The position numbers were made by a program, and so were the translations under genes. DNA of 64,000 bases from assembly GCF_000340215.1 (NCBI RefSeq), contig NW_006921535.1, positions 3,892,596-3,956,595 on the forward strand, written 5' to 3'. The notes below the pieces were generated by a model. The model worked only from the letters and a program-made list of their open reading frames with translations, was not told the origin of the DNA and searched no databases. Below are positions 1-12,212 of this stretch, in pieces. The stretch comes from Pseudocercospora fijiensis CIRAD86 (taxonomy: Eukaryota > Ascomycota > Dothideomycetes > Mycosphaerellales > Mycosphaerellaceae). Positions within the stretch are counted from its first letter, which is position 1. Each line of letters starts with the position of its first letter.

Positions 1-2267
1 TGCCATGAGAAGTGGCACCATCTGCCAGGAGGAGAGATGCTATGCTTGGCCAGAAAAAGTTTTTTTGGTCTTATTCAGCAGACATGTTTGGCGAGGCGCA
101 CTTGGGTTGAAAAGTTGGGAGCACGGCCAGCATTTGTGATGCGATTTTTCATGCTTGGCCGAGCGAGATTGACAATGAATGCAGCGAAAGGCATGGTGTT
201 CGGTATGACTGGGCGGGCTTAAAGCCTTTTCTGCACGCGACAGCTTCCATTTGAGCGTTCACAGCGACGACATTGTACAGAGTATACCATCGCAGGGCAA
301 CGCTGCGACCGAGCACGTACATACACCTTGCTCGCCTTCAACAACAACAACAACAACAACAACAACCATTCTCATCTCCAGCTTCTGTCGTCTAGCTGCT
401 CTCGCGTACCTGCAGCGTGCGACGACAATCCTGGTGCCGACTGCTGTGGGCCTTTTCTTTCATGTCGTATCTCGACAGGCCAGAGTCCAAGTAGTATATC
501 AACATTGCATTATCCCAAAGGACTGCGGGCGGATCGAGAACATGGCGAGCATGAGCTGAGCTCTGCGGCTTTGCCAGTTTTCGTCGGCCGCGCTCGAGCT
601 GACACAATGGAAGCGAATTTGGGAGGCTTGAGCACCAGGGCACGTTTAGGAACTACTGTACATCTGGCTAGTTATTAAGGGCCAGCCACCATCTGCAGGT
701 AGCCTTGCTCGTGCAGGTGGAGCAGAAATGCTCGACGATCATGAGACGACATCATCAATCATGTCCACACAAGATGACCACCATGTTCATCAGGTAGTCC
801 GCCAACAGACGCCCGAGCCGCGGTGCTTACATCTCCACACCAAGATTGTTTATTATTTTGATCTTCAGTCACGCTGTATACTGATTCAGCGGGGCCGGAA
901 GACTTTGAACAAGCTCGAAAGATACATGTACTGGTCTCGGTGCTTGCAGGGATCAGGGTCGAAGGCAAAAGAGACCGTCGCCGCCGGTCGTCGTTCGTCA
1001 TGCCCGTCATTATTATTGCCCGTCAAGTCCTCTTCGGCCCGCTGATTGCGTGTCTGCGAACTCTATTGCAGATCACAGGCGTGCTCGAGCAGTGGCATTA
1101 TCATTACAGGACATAGTAGTAGTAGTGGCGGGCGGCAGGCCTGGTGGCCTCGGATTTGGCTCCTTTCAGAGCTCCCAGGCGTAGCGAAGCTTCCAAACGG
1201 AAATCGAGCTGGAGGGGGGTCAAAGCCAGCATCTCGTCTACGTGCATGGAAGCTGGGATTTGTGCCGTGTCTTACCATATGAGGCTTGAGCAATTGCACG
1301 CAGCGGTTGCCAACGCATTCGGCAGTTCACCAATTCGCTCAGAGGAGTCCATTAAAATAGCTGATGTCGTGATCTGCCGCCTGCGCGCTCGGCCAAACCT
1401 TACAATACTGCAGCATCTGAGACTCCACACGCACTTGTGAGTCCAGTGCAGAGATTCACTTCCTGCTTCTGTCTCGGCACAATAGCGGGGTTCTCGGCGG
1501 CCGAGGAGGGCAAGAGGGTGTGGGTGTGGTGCTCGTCCCGCCGATGGTCCTGAATCTGGTTGGAAATGATGATCTGATGTTTCTCAACTGCCAACACTAT
1601 TACCGTGCACCCAGCTACCCCAAGCAAGCAAAAGCGCGATGCTGGCCGAAAGGGAGCAAGGTACTTGCCCATACCGGACGCCGGACGCTACCCTCCACCT
1701 GCAGTTGCACCGATCTCGCCCGTGCACCCCATGCGTAAGCGGAATCACGCTGCGGCGAAAAACTTCTTTCACATGCCGCCGTCTACTAATCAAAAGGGAC
1801 TGCCACGGTCAAGACCGTGCGCCGCGCATGCTTCTGCACGCGATCGGACCTCCTTGGATACATGGAGAGACTGCAGTGCGAAATGCTGAGTTGCATTTTT
1901 CCACTGTCCGAAACATCCTTCCCTGCCCGGGCATAAGCCGACACCCAACACGAAGAGCTCCAAAATCTGGTAGCTTTGTCGCTTATTATTATATCGCTGT
2001 CCGGTGAGGAGCACCACCACCCAGCATTCTCATCAGCCCGCAACCTACCTTACCACACGATCAAGCAAAACCGACACGACATGACGAGTCATGCGATAGA
2101 TCTCGACGTCCCTGATGGACATCCTGCCGCCACAAAAGTGCTGACGCGGTACTGATGACTTGCAGTTTTCACATGCAGGGCTTGAAACAAGAAATTGGCC
2201 CACACACGCCACGCACATGAAAGGGTGAACCTTGAAATCAGCTATGCGGTTGGGCGTCTCCATTCTA
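1..2267. other. Gene-poor stretch at the left edge
   Basis: I see no convincing gene here. The open frames are short, overlap each other on both strands, and lack recognisable domains or in-frame splice joins. The one clear structure is a short CAA microsatellite near 339. The right end is the 3' flank of the aldolase gene that ends at 2268. Confidence 0.5.
339..366. repeat. (CAA)n microsatellite
   Basis: Nine uninterrupted CAA units are directly visible. The tract lies in non-coding DNA and would be prone to length variation between strains. Confidence 0.9.
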
Positions 2268-3361
2268 CTATGCCTTCTCGTCTTCGGCCTTGAACTTCTC
2301 CTCAAGTTCCTTCAGCCCTGTAAACACCTTCTCCCACTTGGCCCATTCTTTGTCACCCTCCGGAAAGCCACCCTGCAGCGGGAGACGACCACCCTTTGGA
2401 TCGCCCAAGCCCCAGACCCTACCAATACATTCCTTCATACCAATCGGGCCCCAAGCAGCCACGAGTTTCTCGCCTTCGCATATTCTGAACTGCAAGTCAC
2501 GCATGGTATCCATGTCCTGCTTGGTAGTACCCTTTGCAGAGCTGTCGTTGAAATGTTTGAAAAGTCGGGTTATGATGCGTGGGAAGCAGCCGGCAAGACC
2601 ATCGATTGCAGCCACACCGCCAATCGTAAGAACTGGAAGCAAGTTTTGCCCCAGTCCGGTAAACACATAGAAGTGCTCGTGGTCAATACGAGGAGATGCA
2701 GCGATCAGGGTCTGGTCATCAATAATTCCATGTGACAGCTTGGTCCCGACGATATTTGGGTGTGCTGCAAGCTTTTCGAATGTCGCCGGTGCGATAAAGA
2801 TGTTGTTGGTCACGCCGGGATAGTGGTAGCTGATATACATGGTTAGCGCGCCTGCCCATCTCGTATTTCGTGGTTGGTTGTCACACGTGGTTTGTCTTAC
2901 ATGAGAATTGGAATTGGGGATCGATCGGCCACCACTTCAAACCATTTCTGGATACCAGCTTGACTGGTCACAGGAGCAAAATACGCTGGTCCAAGAACCA
3001 TAGCGTACTCTGCGCCCGCCGCCTGGCTGTCCTTGATCAACTGTACAGTCTCTTCGATGTTCTGTGATGCAGTGCCTGCAATGATCGGCCTGTCCTTGAA
3101 CCCAGCATCATCTAATGCTTTCCTTTGACTCTTGATCAATTCGTGTCGCTCGTGGTTTTGGATGAAGATTGCCTCGCCGGTGCTTCCGAGAATTACAAGT
3201 CCCTGGATTCCACCTTTTACGAGGAAGAGCGAGTGCTCCGTCTGAGTCTTGATGTCGATTGGAGGCGAGACGGGATCGTACTCTGGGGTGCCTTCTTTGG
3301 CGAAGAATGTTGGCACTGGGACATAGATGCCCTGTGGTGGTGGCTGCGCTGGAGCTACCAT
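2268..3361 (-). CDS. DapA-family (dihydrodipicolinate synthase-like) aldolase
   Basis: Two exons (3361..2901 and 2829..2268) flank a 71-bp intron with a GTAAGA donor, a GCTAAC branch site and a CAG acceptor. Together they encode 340 residues. The join restores the family motif ILIYHYPG around residues 152-159, which carries the conserved tyrosine. The Schiff-base lysine is Lys184 in NIVGTKL, and the N-terminal GSTGEA loop is present. DapA-family TIM-barrel enzymes cleave or form C-C bonds next to a pyruvate-derived imine. Fungi make lysine by the aminoadipate route, so a sugar-acid or 4-hydroxy-2-oxoglutarate aldolase role is more likely than lysine synthesis. The exact substrate cannot be read from sequence. 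Confidence 0.88.
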
Positions 3362-3640
3362 TGTGAGGATCAGTAAGATATGTCTTGGTTGGTAGGATTC
3401 GTAGCAGAATAGCGCGAAGATGTAGTAATGTGTCCAAGCCTTTTCTTGAGAACAATTCAGTCTACTTTTGTAGAGCTCTTGTTACGGGTACGCGACTGCG
3501 TCCAATTGCCGATACGGTTACGGTATCGGCCAGAGATTGGACCCCCACATGTCCATTGCGAGCTCACCGCTGCTCTGCTCACTCTGATGAGTGTTCCCCG
3601 ACGGCCCACGGCGGAACATTCTCGCTCAAGTCTGACCTGA

Positions 3641-3675
3641 GGGTGTGTCTACTTGCTGGTCGGTGGATCGGTGGA
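3641..3675 (+). repeat. Left terminal inverted repeat of the Harbinger element
   Basis: This 35-bp arm matches the reverse complement of 7173-7207 with one difference (G versus A at arm position 18). TGA lies immediately outside both ends. Confidence 0.92.
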
Positions 3676-3881
3676 TTGTCGATACTCAGTAATCTTCCAC
3701 CGATGCAATTAATTTCCGATAACCGCTTTTTAAGGTAGACAAATCGGTGGATTTGAAAGACCGTGTACTGCCAGTCGCTAAGGCGGTAAATTAGTCGCGA
3801 CCGTGGTACGTAGACGCGTAATTCGAGCTATTGTAAAGCCATTGTATCTATATATCACTGTTAGTATAGTATCCACCAAAT

Positions 3882-5111
3882 ATAGCGCCGAAGAAGGCTA
3901 AAACGACTAATTCTACGACTCCTACGAAGCGTAAGAATACTACTAAAAAGACACTAGTTAGCAAGAAGTCTAAGCCGAGTGCTAAGCCTGCAGTTAGCTC
4001 CGAGTTTCTAGAGATTAGTCGATAGGAGGCGGTCTATAAGGAATACTTCTTAAAGGAGGTAAAGAAGCTAAAGGACAAGGGGTTAATAAACTATAGCAAT
4101 AGCTTCTATATCAAATACTACCGCCGTATTGCTGCGCAGATAAGCTTGAAGTTCAAGCTATATTTTAAGGAAGAAGGCTGTAAGGCGCGCTAGCGGACCT
4201 TTAAAGAGAAGTACTATCTATATACCGCTTACTTAAAGTATATAAGCGGCTAGAATGGATACCCTCTAAAGCCTAGCAACGAGGAGGTTACTAACGAGCA
4301 CTTCCGGAAGCATCTAGAGTGTAATTAATAGCGCGACGAGTGTCTAGAGTTTGCTACCTAGCTCTTTAATATTATCGAGTTAAATATAGCGAGCGGCAAC
4401 GAGGCGGGGATTAGTACTAATCTTGCTTAAGACAGTAATACGGATATTAGCGGATCGGACGAGGAAGACGACGGTGAAGGTAAAGGTAAGGAGGCAGCGG
4501 AAGAAGGCGAGGCGGCTACTAAAGTGCCACTTCTAGAAGGAATAACCGCTAAGGAACGAGACGAGTTAATTGCGGCCGACGTTAATAGCGGATTAGACCT
4601 ATCGATATTGTTAGAGTTAGAAGTACAAGTACTCGTTGCCGCGCGGCACGTAAAGGCGTATACTGCGAAGCGAGAGGCTACTAAGAAGTAGGCCAAATTA
4701 GACGCCGAGAAGAAGGGTAAGAAGGATAATAATACTATACTTAGTCTTATAAAGAAGAGCTAAATTCTACTATAACAGACGTTATCGGCTTTCCTTAAGG
4801 CTACTCGAGACGACGCTTAGTAGGCTCGTAAGGATGCTACTATTAAGCGTAAGAGGGTGCGCACTAAAGAGGCTGAAGCGCTAAAGAAACGCGTAGAATA
4901 TAGTATAGACATTAATACCGGAGATGTCGCTAATCGCCTTATAGACGAGGATATTCTAGTAGGAGTTAGTATAGCGGATCGTGCCCTCCTTGCGATAGAA
5001 GTAGGCAAGCCTAATATAGGGTATATCGCTGTCGTAAGGAAGTAGGTACGAGATAAGAAGAAGAGGTCTCATTTAGACGAGTATTTCCGCTATGGTGCTA
5101 TAGGATATTAA
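3882..5111 (+). pseudogene. Harbinger Myb/SANT-like accessory protein, nonsense-ridden
   Basis: A single frame runs 409 codons from an ATA that replaces the likely ATG start (ATA-GCG-CCG-AAG-AAG) to TAA at 5109. It is broken only by substitutions. The roughly dozen internal stops I read are TAG or TAA, never TGA, as expected if CAG, CAA and TGG codons lost C or G by CpA-to-TpA change. Basic N-terminal lysine clusters are followed by a Myb/SANT-like segment (FKEKYYLYTAYLKY near 4205) and an acidic stretch near 4450. In active elements this protein carries the nuclease to the transposon ends. Here it is dead. Confidence 0.75.
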
Positions 5112-5574
5112 ACCTAGGCCTCAGCTATTGCCTAGCATTAATAGCTACGTATATCCTAAGTATCCGTATATATAGAATAGCCCTTTGCCGTATAGATATA
5201 GTCGTTAGTAGTTGGTTGCATTTTTGTAATAGAGAGAGAGAGAGTTATATCGCGTAAGAAGGTTATTTTCAAAGTACTAATATGCTACCGAAGGTCGAGA
5301 AGTTCGATAATTGGGACTACTTTTTCGTTCAAAATGTACGCTAACGTCTATACTATTGATTTGTATAGAGGTGTTGTTAGTTTTTGCTAACAAATCGCGG
5401 TTACGTGCGGGGTCTTTTATATACAAAGAAAAGATATCCCGGCGACACGAATTATCAAACCTTACTTTCTAGTGCTAAGAGCCTAGCGATTAGACGTATA
5501 CTAATATTGAAGGAGAGCGAGCAATAGTTAGAATATAACGGTTAGAACATAGAAACAGCGGTCCTTACCAAATT

Positions 5575-6800
5575 CCTTATACAATCTAATTAATCCTGTT
5601 TTCGATATTATTCTATTAACATTACTAATCCCCTACGCCTAAAACTCCGGGTCCTAGACTTCTCGCTCGTCTATTCTATTGTCTTCTAAATACTACTTAT
5701 AATCATTATACATTCCCTACGCAAACACCTCTCGAAATCGCTAATATAGGTCCTCGTTGTCCGCTATAACGACCGGCTCTTCGTCCTCGTCCTAACCTTC
5801 CTCGACTAGTAGATCGAGTATAGCTAATAGCTCCGTACGAAGCGGTTGTTTGCTATAGCAAAGGATAAAGTTATAGACTATAAAGCAGGATATAATAAAC
5901 CTCGACTGCGAGCGGATAGAATACTTCTCGCGAGCGCCGATACGGACAATCTCGAAGCGCTTCTACATTACCCTAAATAGCCGCTCTATAACGTTACGAA
6001 GTTAAGCGTGCCGAAGGTTATATAGCTCTTCCTTATTATCCGGCCTACGTCTAGCAGCCGCCTGTTCTCGAAGGTAATACCTTATCCTTTTATATAGTAC
6101 GAGAAGCCGCTTGTCCTTAAAGGAATAGCTACTATCTACTAAGTAGAACTTGCTAGCAGGTACGTTAAATCCCTTCTAATATGCCTTCCGCAATACCTGA
6201 CCGTCGTTTCTAGCTCCTTCGTATCTAATAAGTACGTACTAGACCTTTATATCGAAGTTATAAGCCGCTATTACATTCTACGTAATGTAATTCTTCCTAT
6301 AGCGATATAGACCTTGAATTGACTATAGCAAACTAACAGGTACGAAGCAACTATCTATAGCTCTAACGGCGTTCTCGAAGTACTTGAATTTACTAGCATC
6401 TCGTCTAGTTACGAGCCTCTTATAAGGCGACTAGTCGTCCGGTTGTTATATATATATATCCGCTATATAATACAGCGCAATACTAACCTCTTTAATAATC
6501 CGCTCGAAGGTTAAATTGGCGTATTAATAATGCCGCCTTAGCTCTCGAATAGTTGGATTATGCCTAACAAAGTCTAGATAGATTATCACCTTCTTAGCGA
6601 CCGTAATATCGTTGCGCTAACCTCTATACCGTAGAAGCCCTCTTTCTTCTATCTCTTAGATTAAACTCTTCAATACTAGCGGCCGTAAACTAGTTACCTT
6701 ATAACACTCTTGCTCCGGTCTATATAGTACCCGAAACACCTTATATCGCGCCTTCTTTGGCTAAGTTAACGTCCTTATAACACCCGACGGTCGATACTAC
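5575..6800 (-). pseudogene. Harbinger DDE nuclease (transposase) remnant
   Basis: On the minus strand one frame reads as a DDE_Tnp_4 nuclease interrupted by TAG codons. Recognisable blocks are an N-terminal helical region (TIRELRRHY), the first catalytic Asp in RAIDSCFVP, the second Asp in YEGARNDGQVLRKAY, and the NLRHAQLRNVIERLFRVM-like block with the catalytic Glu, in which one TAG is read as Q. All three acidic residues survive although the gene is unreadable. The boundaries are approximate because both the start and the stop are obscured. Confidence 0.75.
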
Positions 6801-7172
6801 CTCCTACGCTGTTTCCGCTTTAGTAAAGGCGCGAGGGCCGTATACTAGCTCGCTATTACTATATATAATATTAAGCCGACCTAGAGCTTCGGATCTATTA
6901 TTTAATGTTACAAGGAAGAGCTTAGAAAGCGGTGGTATAGAAGAGAAGATAGCATAGGCTATACGCGTGTATCGCTAATCCACCGATAACCTACTTTCAA
7001 ACCGCGTTTTCGGTAGACGGCTGGACCTTCTAACAATAGTATACCGCGCTCGGACGACGCTATAGTAATTAATTACAATCCACCGACGATAACCACCGGA
7101 AATAGAAGTAGACAAAGCGGTGGATATAGTCGGTGGATAAACCGGTAGAAAGATTATATGAGAACGCACCGG

Positions 7173-7207
7173 TCCACCGATCCACCGACTAGCAAGTAGA
7201 CACACCC
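7173..7207 (-). repeat. Right terminal inverted repeat of the Harbinger element
   Basis: This is the inverted partner of 3641-3675. It is followed directly by TGA, the same triplet that precedes the left end. Confidence 0.92.
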
Positions 7208-7564
7208 TGAGACCCGCGCGTCGGCGAGCAATATACCGAGGCGAGCGTGCTTGCGTGGTTGTATGAAGGGCAAGCCTTGATTGAGATGCAGTGCTTCGTT
7301 CCAGAATCAACACCATGCTGTGAAATGCGGCAGCCAGCTCCTGACCTGACTTCGCCGACATATCAACTTCCCTGTATCCATGGTTTCATGCCATCTCCTG
7401 ACTCAAGATGCGAGGCACTCAGGTAGTGGTGTGCATGGAAGAAACGCCACTGCTTTGCATACATGTAGCAAACCGAAAGGCCAAGGCCGTGCCGGTTGAA
7501 GTTGTCGGGGCTGCGAGCTCGAATTTCAGACCAATCTGCTCTTTCTCAATGCACTCATGAGAAG

Positions 7565-8582
7565 ATGGATGGCAGCGCAATAGCTGAGCTTCCGGCAGAC
7601 TCACACACAAACACGACAAGCCTCAGTCGCGATACGATCGCAGTCAAGAATCTGCAGCTCCCATTTGGCGTGATTGCTCCCGATGTCTGGGGCAAAGCCA
7701 AAGAACAACCCGCTCTGGTCTCCATCCATCTTTTGCTGAATGGCGGCTTCGCGTCGGCGTCCTCGAAAGACGAATTAGACGAAAGCACGATACATTACGG
7801 AATCCTCGCAAAACGTGTTCGGGGCTCATGTCGAGACGGCCAAACGGCTGGAGATCTGAGTCAGAATATCGAAAGCATCATTACCGACATGGCGCGGAAA
7901 GGGAGCGGACGCTTCGCCGTCGCCAAATCTACTGTTGATGTCCAGCTTCCCAAGGCTTCAATGTTTGGCGATGGAATCACTTTGAGCGTGGCGACCACCT
8001 ACGACCACACTGGCAAAGCCGTGGCTGCAGCGCGGATTTTCAGCTTGAAAGGTGTCAAGATCATGACTTTGATCGGAGTCAATTCGTACGAGAGGACGAA
8101 TACGCAGCCGCTCATTGTTGATCTCCTGCTGCATTTGCGACCTCAGGCACACACGACCGACTCAAACAGCACTGTGGCCTTGTTCAACCTGGAGCAGACT
8201 CTGGTAGAGGTATGACATGGAACGTGCACGTGATATCAGTCAGAGAGCGACTTACTGATCCGAGTAGATCATCAAGCAGACGGCTTTCGAGACTTTGGAA
8301 ACTCTGGCGGACTTCACCGTGACGCAGCTCAGAAAAAAAATTCTGGATGCTGTGCTGCCGGGAACGAAAGTCCAGCTTCGAATCGAAAAACCTCGCGCTA
8401 TTGCTTGGGCTGATGCACCAGTCGTCGAGATCGTGCGAGATGTTCCTTACGCAAAGAAAGGCAGTAGAGCTGGCAGCTCTGTTACTGCTACACCCCAGCA
8501 CACGAGACCTTCAAAATCTGTGACTGAATCGATATCGTCTGGAATTGAGAGATTGAGTGTCATCAAGCCGTATAGCGCGTAA
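7565..8582 (+). CDS. FolB-domain (dihydroneopterin aldolase-like) protein
   Basis: Exons 7565..8209 and 8268..8582 join across a 58-bp GT-AG intron in phase 0 to give 319 residues. An in-frame ATG at 7496 would add 23 residues; I chose MDGSAIAEL because it directly precedes the conserved region. The protein appears to hold two FolB-like units. The first starts near DTIAVKNLQLPFGV (about residues 25-130). The second starts near VKIMTLIGVNSYER (about 175-290) and spans the intron. FolB units convert dihydroneopterin in folate synthesis, and fungal Fol1 carries two at its N-terminus. No pterin pyrophosphokinase or dihydropteroate synthase part follows, so this is a stand-alone relative of uncertain activity. 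The last 45 residues are Ser/Thr-rich. Confidence 0.8.
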
Positions 8583-9718
8583 GGTTGAGTTCGGCACAAA
8601 GCGTCTTCTCGATGGTGCTAGGCAGGCGAAGAATTCGAGTGTAGAAAAGAAGAGACAAATTCTCGACCAGGCGTTTTCTATCGATGTTTGTAGAGGAAAT
8701 GGGCATGGCATTGACCTTGTTGAGGTCCGATGACTGTTTGTAGTAACGATGCTTTGAAGCCATGGACCTTCCTTCCTTCCTTCCTGCTCTCGCTCATAAG
8801 GCACAGTGCTAGGAATTTGAGAAAGAACCACCCAAAGTACAGTGCAAGTCAAGCGTAAGTGGACTCCTCCTCGTGGCTCATTTGCGGCCACTTCTTGGTC
8901 TGGGTCTGAGTCTTGAGAAAGCCTCACGAGAGCGATCAACATGGTTCGAGAAGAAACATAAAACTATCAAATGAATCGGTCACTTCTCACACGTGCAGGT
9001 TCTCGCTCTAGATCTAACACAAGCTGATTAGAGCAGCTTCTCGGCATGTTATTCGAGGTAGCTCGAGAGTAGGCATCCTTTAACCAAGTGAACTCGTCGC
9101 CGCTCACTTGCACCTATCCCATACCTTTCGTCTTACACAGGGCGAACAGGATCGCCAGCGTGCATTGAGGGGAGATATACTCAGGTCAAGTAAACGTGTC
9201 TGCTTCATTTATACTGACTTCTATTCCAGGTCTTATACAACGTTAACAGGACTGACTTCTTGCTCCAGGTCACACTCAATGCGAGTGAAGAGCACTTCCT
9301 TGGCATTTGGTTCGGAGCATTCTGATTTAGCGGAGACAGATCCCAGGCTGTGTGATGTTCTCGTCGCTTACCTGGCCTGGCATCTTTTCTGAGGCCTGTC
9401 ACAAGGTTAACGTTCATCAATATGCTTGATTCGAGACGGAATTTTAACCAAGTATGATAATTTGATCGCCTCAATACCTTACCGATAGGGGCTTCTTCGA
9501 ACGAAGTCAATGCAAGGAATGTCATGCGATTGAGTTCAACAATACTATGGAGAACAGGACTCTCGAGTCCATGAGGAATTCCCTGCTCATGATTTCAGGT
9601 ACCTCAATCCCTGATCCGACCGTCCTGCTAGAATCACAAGCATAATTTTCCACCAAAACGCCTCGCTCGCTGAAACGCACATCATCAGAATCAAAGAAGC
9701 AAAAAAAAAAAACTTCAA
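8583..9718. other. Intergenic region between convergent genes
   Basis: It separates the ends of two convergent genes, FolB-like and GH76. Only short overlapping frames and a poly-A tract near 9702 are visible. I see no gene. Confidence 0.5.
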
Positions 9719-10858
9719 TCACAACCTAGAAACCCCCGCCTCCATCCTCATGGGCAAAGCCCTCCTCGTCGCCAAAACAGCCTGCGTAATCTCCAATCGA
9801 CTCATCTCAGCCCCAACATCTCCCTGATCACCCCCAAACCTACCCTGCGAAACAGCATCCGCACTAGCTTGGAGTATCGGCATGATACTGTCCCGCGTAC
9901 TCGGAATAAGCGCAGCAGTCTGACCCAGCCATCTCGCCAAATATGCCTTAAACGTACTTTGATCGGTGTTACAAGAATGATCGGCGTCGCAGTGTTCAGT
10001 GAGAAGATTGTTTGGCGCGAATTCGCGGTGCGTGGCAGAGAGGAAAGCGTCGAGATGGGTCTGCCATTCGGGGTTGCCGGTGTGTTCGAGCATGATTGCT
10101 GCGCCGTAGAGGTAGACGCCGTTGTTGTAGGACCATTGTGTTGGGTCCATGCTGGAGCAGTCTGGGGCATGGGTACCGTCGTAGACGGAGTAGGTTTTGT
10201 GATCGATAATGCCGACGGCCCAGCTCCATTCGAAAATTTTGTTGGCTTGGTCGATGTAATATTGTTCGCCGGTATATCGTGCTAGTCTGGCGGCGAGTTG
10301 GAAGGCTAGGCCGTTGGTGATGGCGTTCATGTAATGGTAGCCGCCGTTTGGATTTTGCGGGTCGATTTGCCAGCCTATGCCGCCTAGATTGTTTGTGCAA
10401 GAGCCGGTGGTTTGCCATCTTGTGATTACGGTTGCGAAGACGTTCTTGGCTAGCGAGGGCCAGGCGTCAGGAGAAGGAGCAAATTCCGCTTGGGTCATTG
10501 CTGATAGTCCCCACCAGAGTTGGTCATCGTTTCCAGGGATGTTAGGACCGGAAAAGTCTCCTGAGCCGGCTTGTGCTTGGATTCCGGCTGCGACTTGGGC
10601 GTCGTATTGAGCGTCATCGGTATAATGTGAGTAGTGGGTGAGTGTGTTGTGCATTCCTGCGGAGATCCACGACCAGTATGGTGCCGGGAGCAGACCGTTT
10701 GCCATGGGGTATTTGCTGACGAGGCCCTGCGCTAAGGCCGATGCTGCTGAAGTAGTTGCCTTCATTTTTGCTTTGCTTTGCTGTTGAACCGGTGCGGCAG
10801 TAGCCATTAATGCTGCTGCCAGACTGAAGCCCAGAGCCAACGCCTTGGAGAAGACCAT
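9719..10858 (-). CDS. Secreted GH76 (alpha-1,6-mannanase family) protein
   Basis: This is a single exon of 379 residues. I place the start at MVFSKALALG, where a classical signal peptide runs to about residue 22 (ATAAP); the frame stays open upstream but that part is not protein-like. The GH76 catalytic Asp-Asp pair is visible in GNDDQLWWGLSA (residues 111-112), followed by family blocks GGIGWQ, NAITNGLAFQLAARLARYTG and WSYNNGVYLYGAA. Family members cut or transfer alpha-1,6-mannan; fungal Dcw1/Dfg5 types act in cell-wall assembly. No C-terminal GPI signal is evident, so a freely secreted enzyme is more likely than a Dcw1-type wall-anchored one. Confidence 0.9.
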   Translation of the reverse strand: MVFSKALALGFSLAAALMATAAPVQQQSKAKMKATTSAASALAQGLVSKYPMANGLLPAPYWSWISAGMHNTLTHYSHYTDDAQYDAQVAAGIQAQAGSGDFSGPNIPGNDDQLWWGLSAMTQAEFAPSPDAWPSLAKNVFATVITRWQTTGSCTNNLGGIGWQIDPQNPNGGYHYMNAITNGLAFQLAARLARYTGEQYYIDQANKIFEWSWAVGIIDHKTYSVYDGTHAPDCSSMDPTQWSYNNGVYLYGAAIMLEHTGNPEWQTHLDAFLSATHREFAPNNLLTEHCDADHSCNTDQSTFKAYLARWLGQTAALIPSTRDSIMPILQASADAVSQGRFGGDQGDVGAEMSRLEITQAVLATRRALPMRMEAGVSRL

Positions 10859-12212
10859 GGTGAGACCTGAGATGCGGAGAAAGAAGATTTGGTAGAAGGA
10901 AGCGTTAAATGGATTGCTCGAAGGAAAGAAATGATACTCGGTCTCGTGGTATAAATGGACTCGTGAAAGCCGAGGACAACGCAAAGGAGAGCGCGACGAA
11001 TGACAGCATGACAAAAGAAATCGGTGACTTCGTGATCTCGTTAACTCGTGAGCGAAGGCATATGCGTACACAAACCTATTCGTGCTGGAAGCCTTTTATC
11101 ATGCTGTGCTCAGACACGTAAGGAGGTACACATAGGTGTGGAAAGGCTGCGAATGCATTGAGCAACGTCGCTGCGGTCGCATAAGAATAGGATTTGTACT
11201 TTGCTGCGGCAGAGCCTGTGTTCCTGCAGCAAGATTAGCGAAGGTTGTGATATGTGGTTGCCACGTGGGAAGTAGATGAATAAAGCACTGTTTGGTAGGC
11301 GGCTTACAGTACGATTGCGATTATGAGAAATTCGTGGCGCAGCGCTGCGTGCATCCTCTTATATCCATTTTCCATTGGCTGTGGTCTGCAGCACGGAAGG
11401 GTGCACATCGTCCCAAACGTAACTATGTAGCATTTTCTAGTGCAGCATTGCATCAGAAGCCACGGGCAAGTGACTGTATGAGCTTCTGATTTGCCTTTTC
11501 AACTGAGCAGTGGCCAGAAAAGTTGCATAGTCCGGCTCGCTTAATGTGACAAACCTGTCTGAAAGAGAGCGGTGTCTCAATGTTTGAGGCTTGTGAATCC
11601 TGCCCTACATTCCTGATAGGTCGTTGGAAAGGTGGGCGAAGCCAAGCCTCACAGCTTGACCTTTTTTAAGCCTTTCTCGCACGTCACAAACAGTATCCTG
11701 TCTCGAAGCCTCGCCATCGAACATGAAGCCTTCGAAGCTCAGAATGCTTGTGACAGCTGGCGGGAGCCGCTCGATCTTCTGGCTCAGGCTGAGAGGATAT
11801 TCCCCGTGAGTTCCTACGAGAATTTCCGCCACCAGCAAACCACAACACGCCGTTTGCATGGACTGCCCTTTAATACATTCGGCCCACCCGTCATAAAGTG
11901 TCCGTGGTTGTTTAAAGGCCCGAGGTACCGAGGGCAGGAAGACGTTTGAGCAATGGCCCAGCGGTGTCTGATCTGAAGTGAGAGATGACTGTGCATGAAA
12001 TCGTATGGCGTCTCCTGCTGGCCGTGCAAAGTCAAAGTTATCAGAAGATGTTGCTCTGTGGCTGCTTTCCAACCATCATCCGCATTAGCTGCAGGCAGCC
12101 ACTTGGAGCAGTGTCAGGAGGAAGTGGTGCCGGATTTGTTTGCATTCTCTTAATCCCAGATGATGGCACGCAGAGCCATGACGATTGACACCGCGGCTTT
12201 GCGTTCATCTCC
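10859..12212. other. Intergenic region, no supported gene
   Basis: The left part is the upstream region of the GH76 gene. A 155-codon minus-strand frame (11605-12072) lacks recognisable domains and I did not call it. Confidence 0.4.

Larger units (their letters stand above)
3641..7207. mobile_element. PIF/Harbinger DNA transposon, RIP-degraded
   Basis: The element is 3567 bp. Its 35-bp terminal inverted repeats begin GGGTGTGTCTACTTGCT and differ at one position. The flanks share TGA, consistent with the 3-bp target duplication of Harbinger elements. Inside are the two convergent genes typical of the superfamily: a Myb/SANT-like protein on the plus strand and a DDE nuclease on the minus strand. 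Both are riddled with TAG and TAA stops but show no frameshift that I could see. CpA and TpG look depleted and TpA enriched, as expected from RIP. Copies of TCGGTGGA or its complement cluster inside both ends and are probably transposase binding sites. The element cannot be autonomous. Confidence 0.88.

Noticed and set aside
11605..12072. A 155-codon minus-strand frame
   Set aside because: No domain, no signal peptide, and overlapping plus-strand frames of similar size. Coding status is unsupported without expression data.
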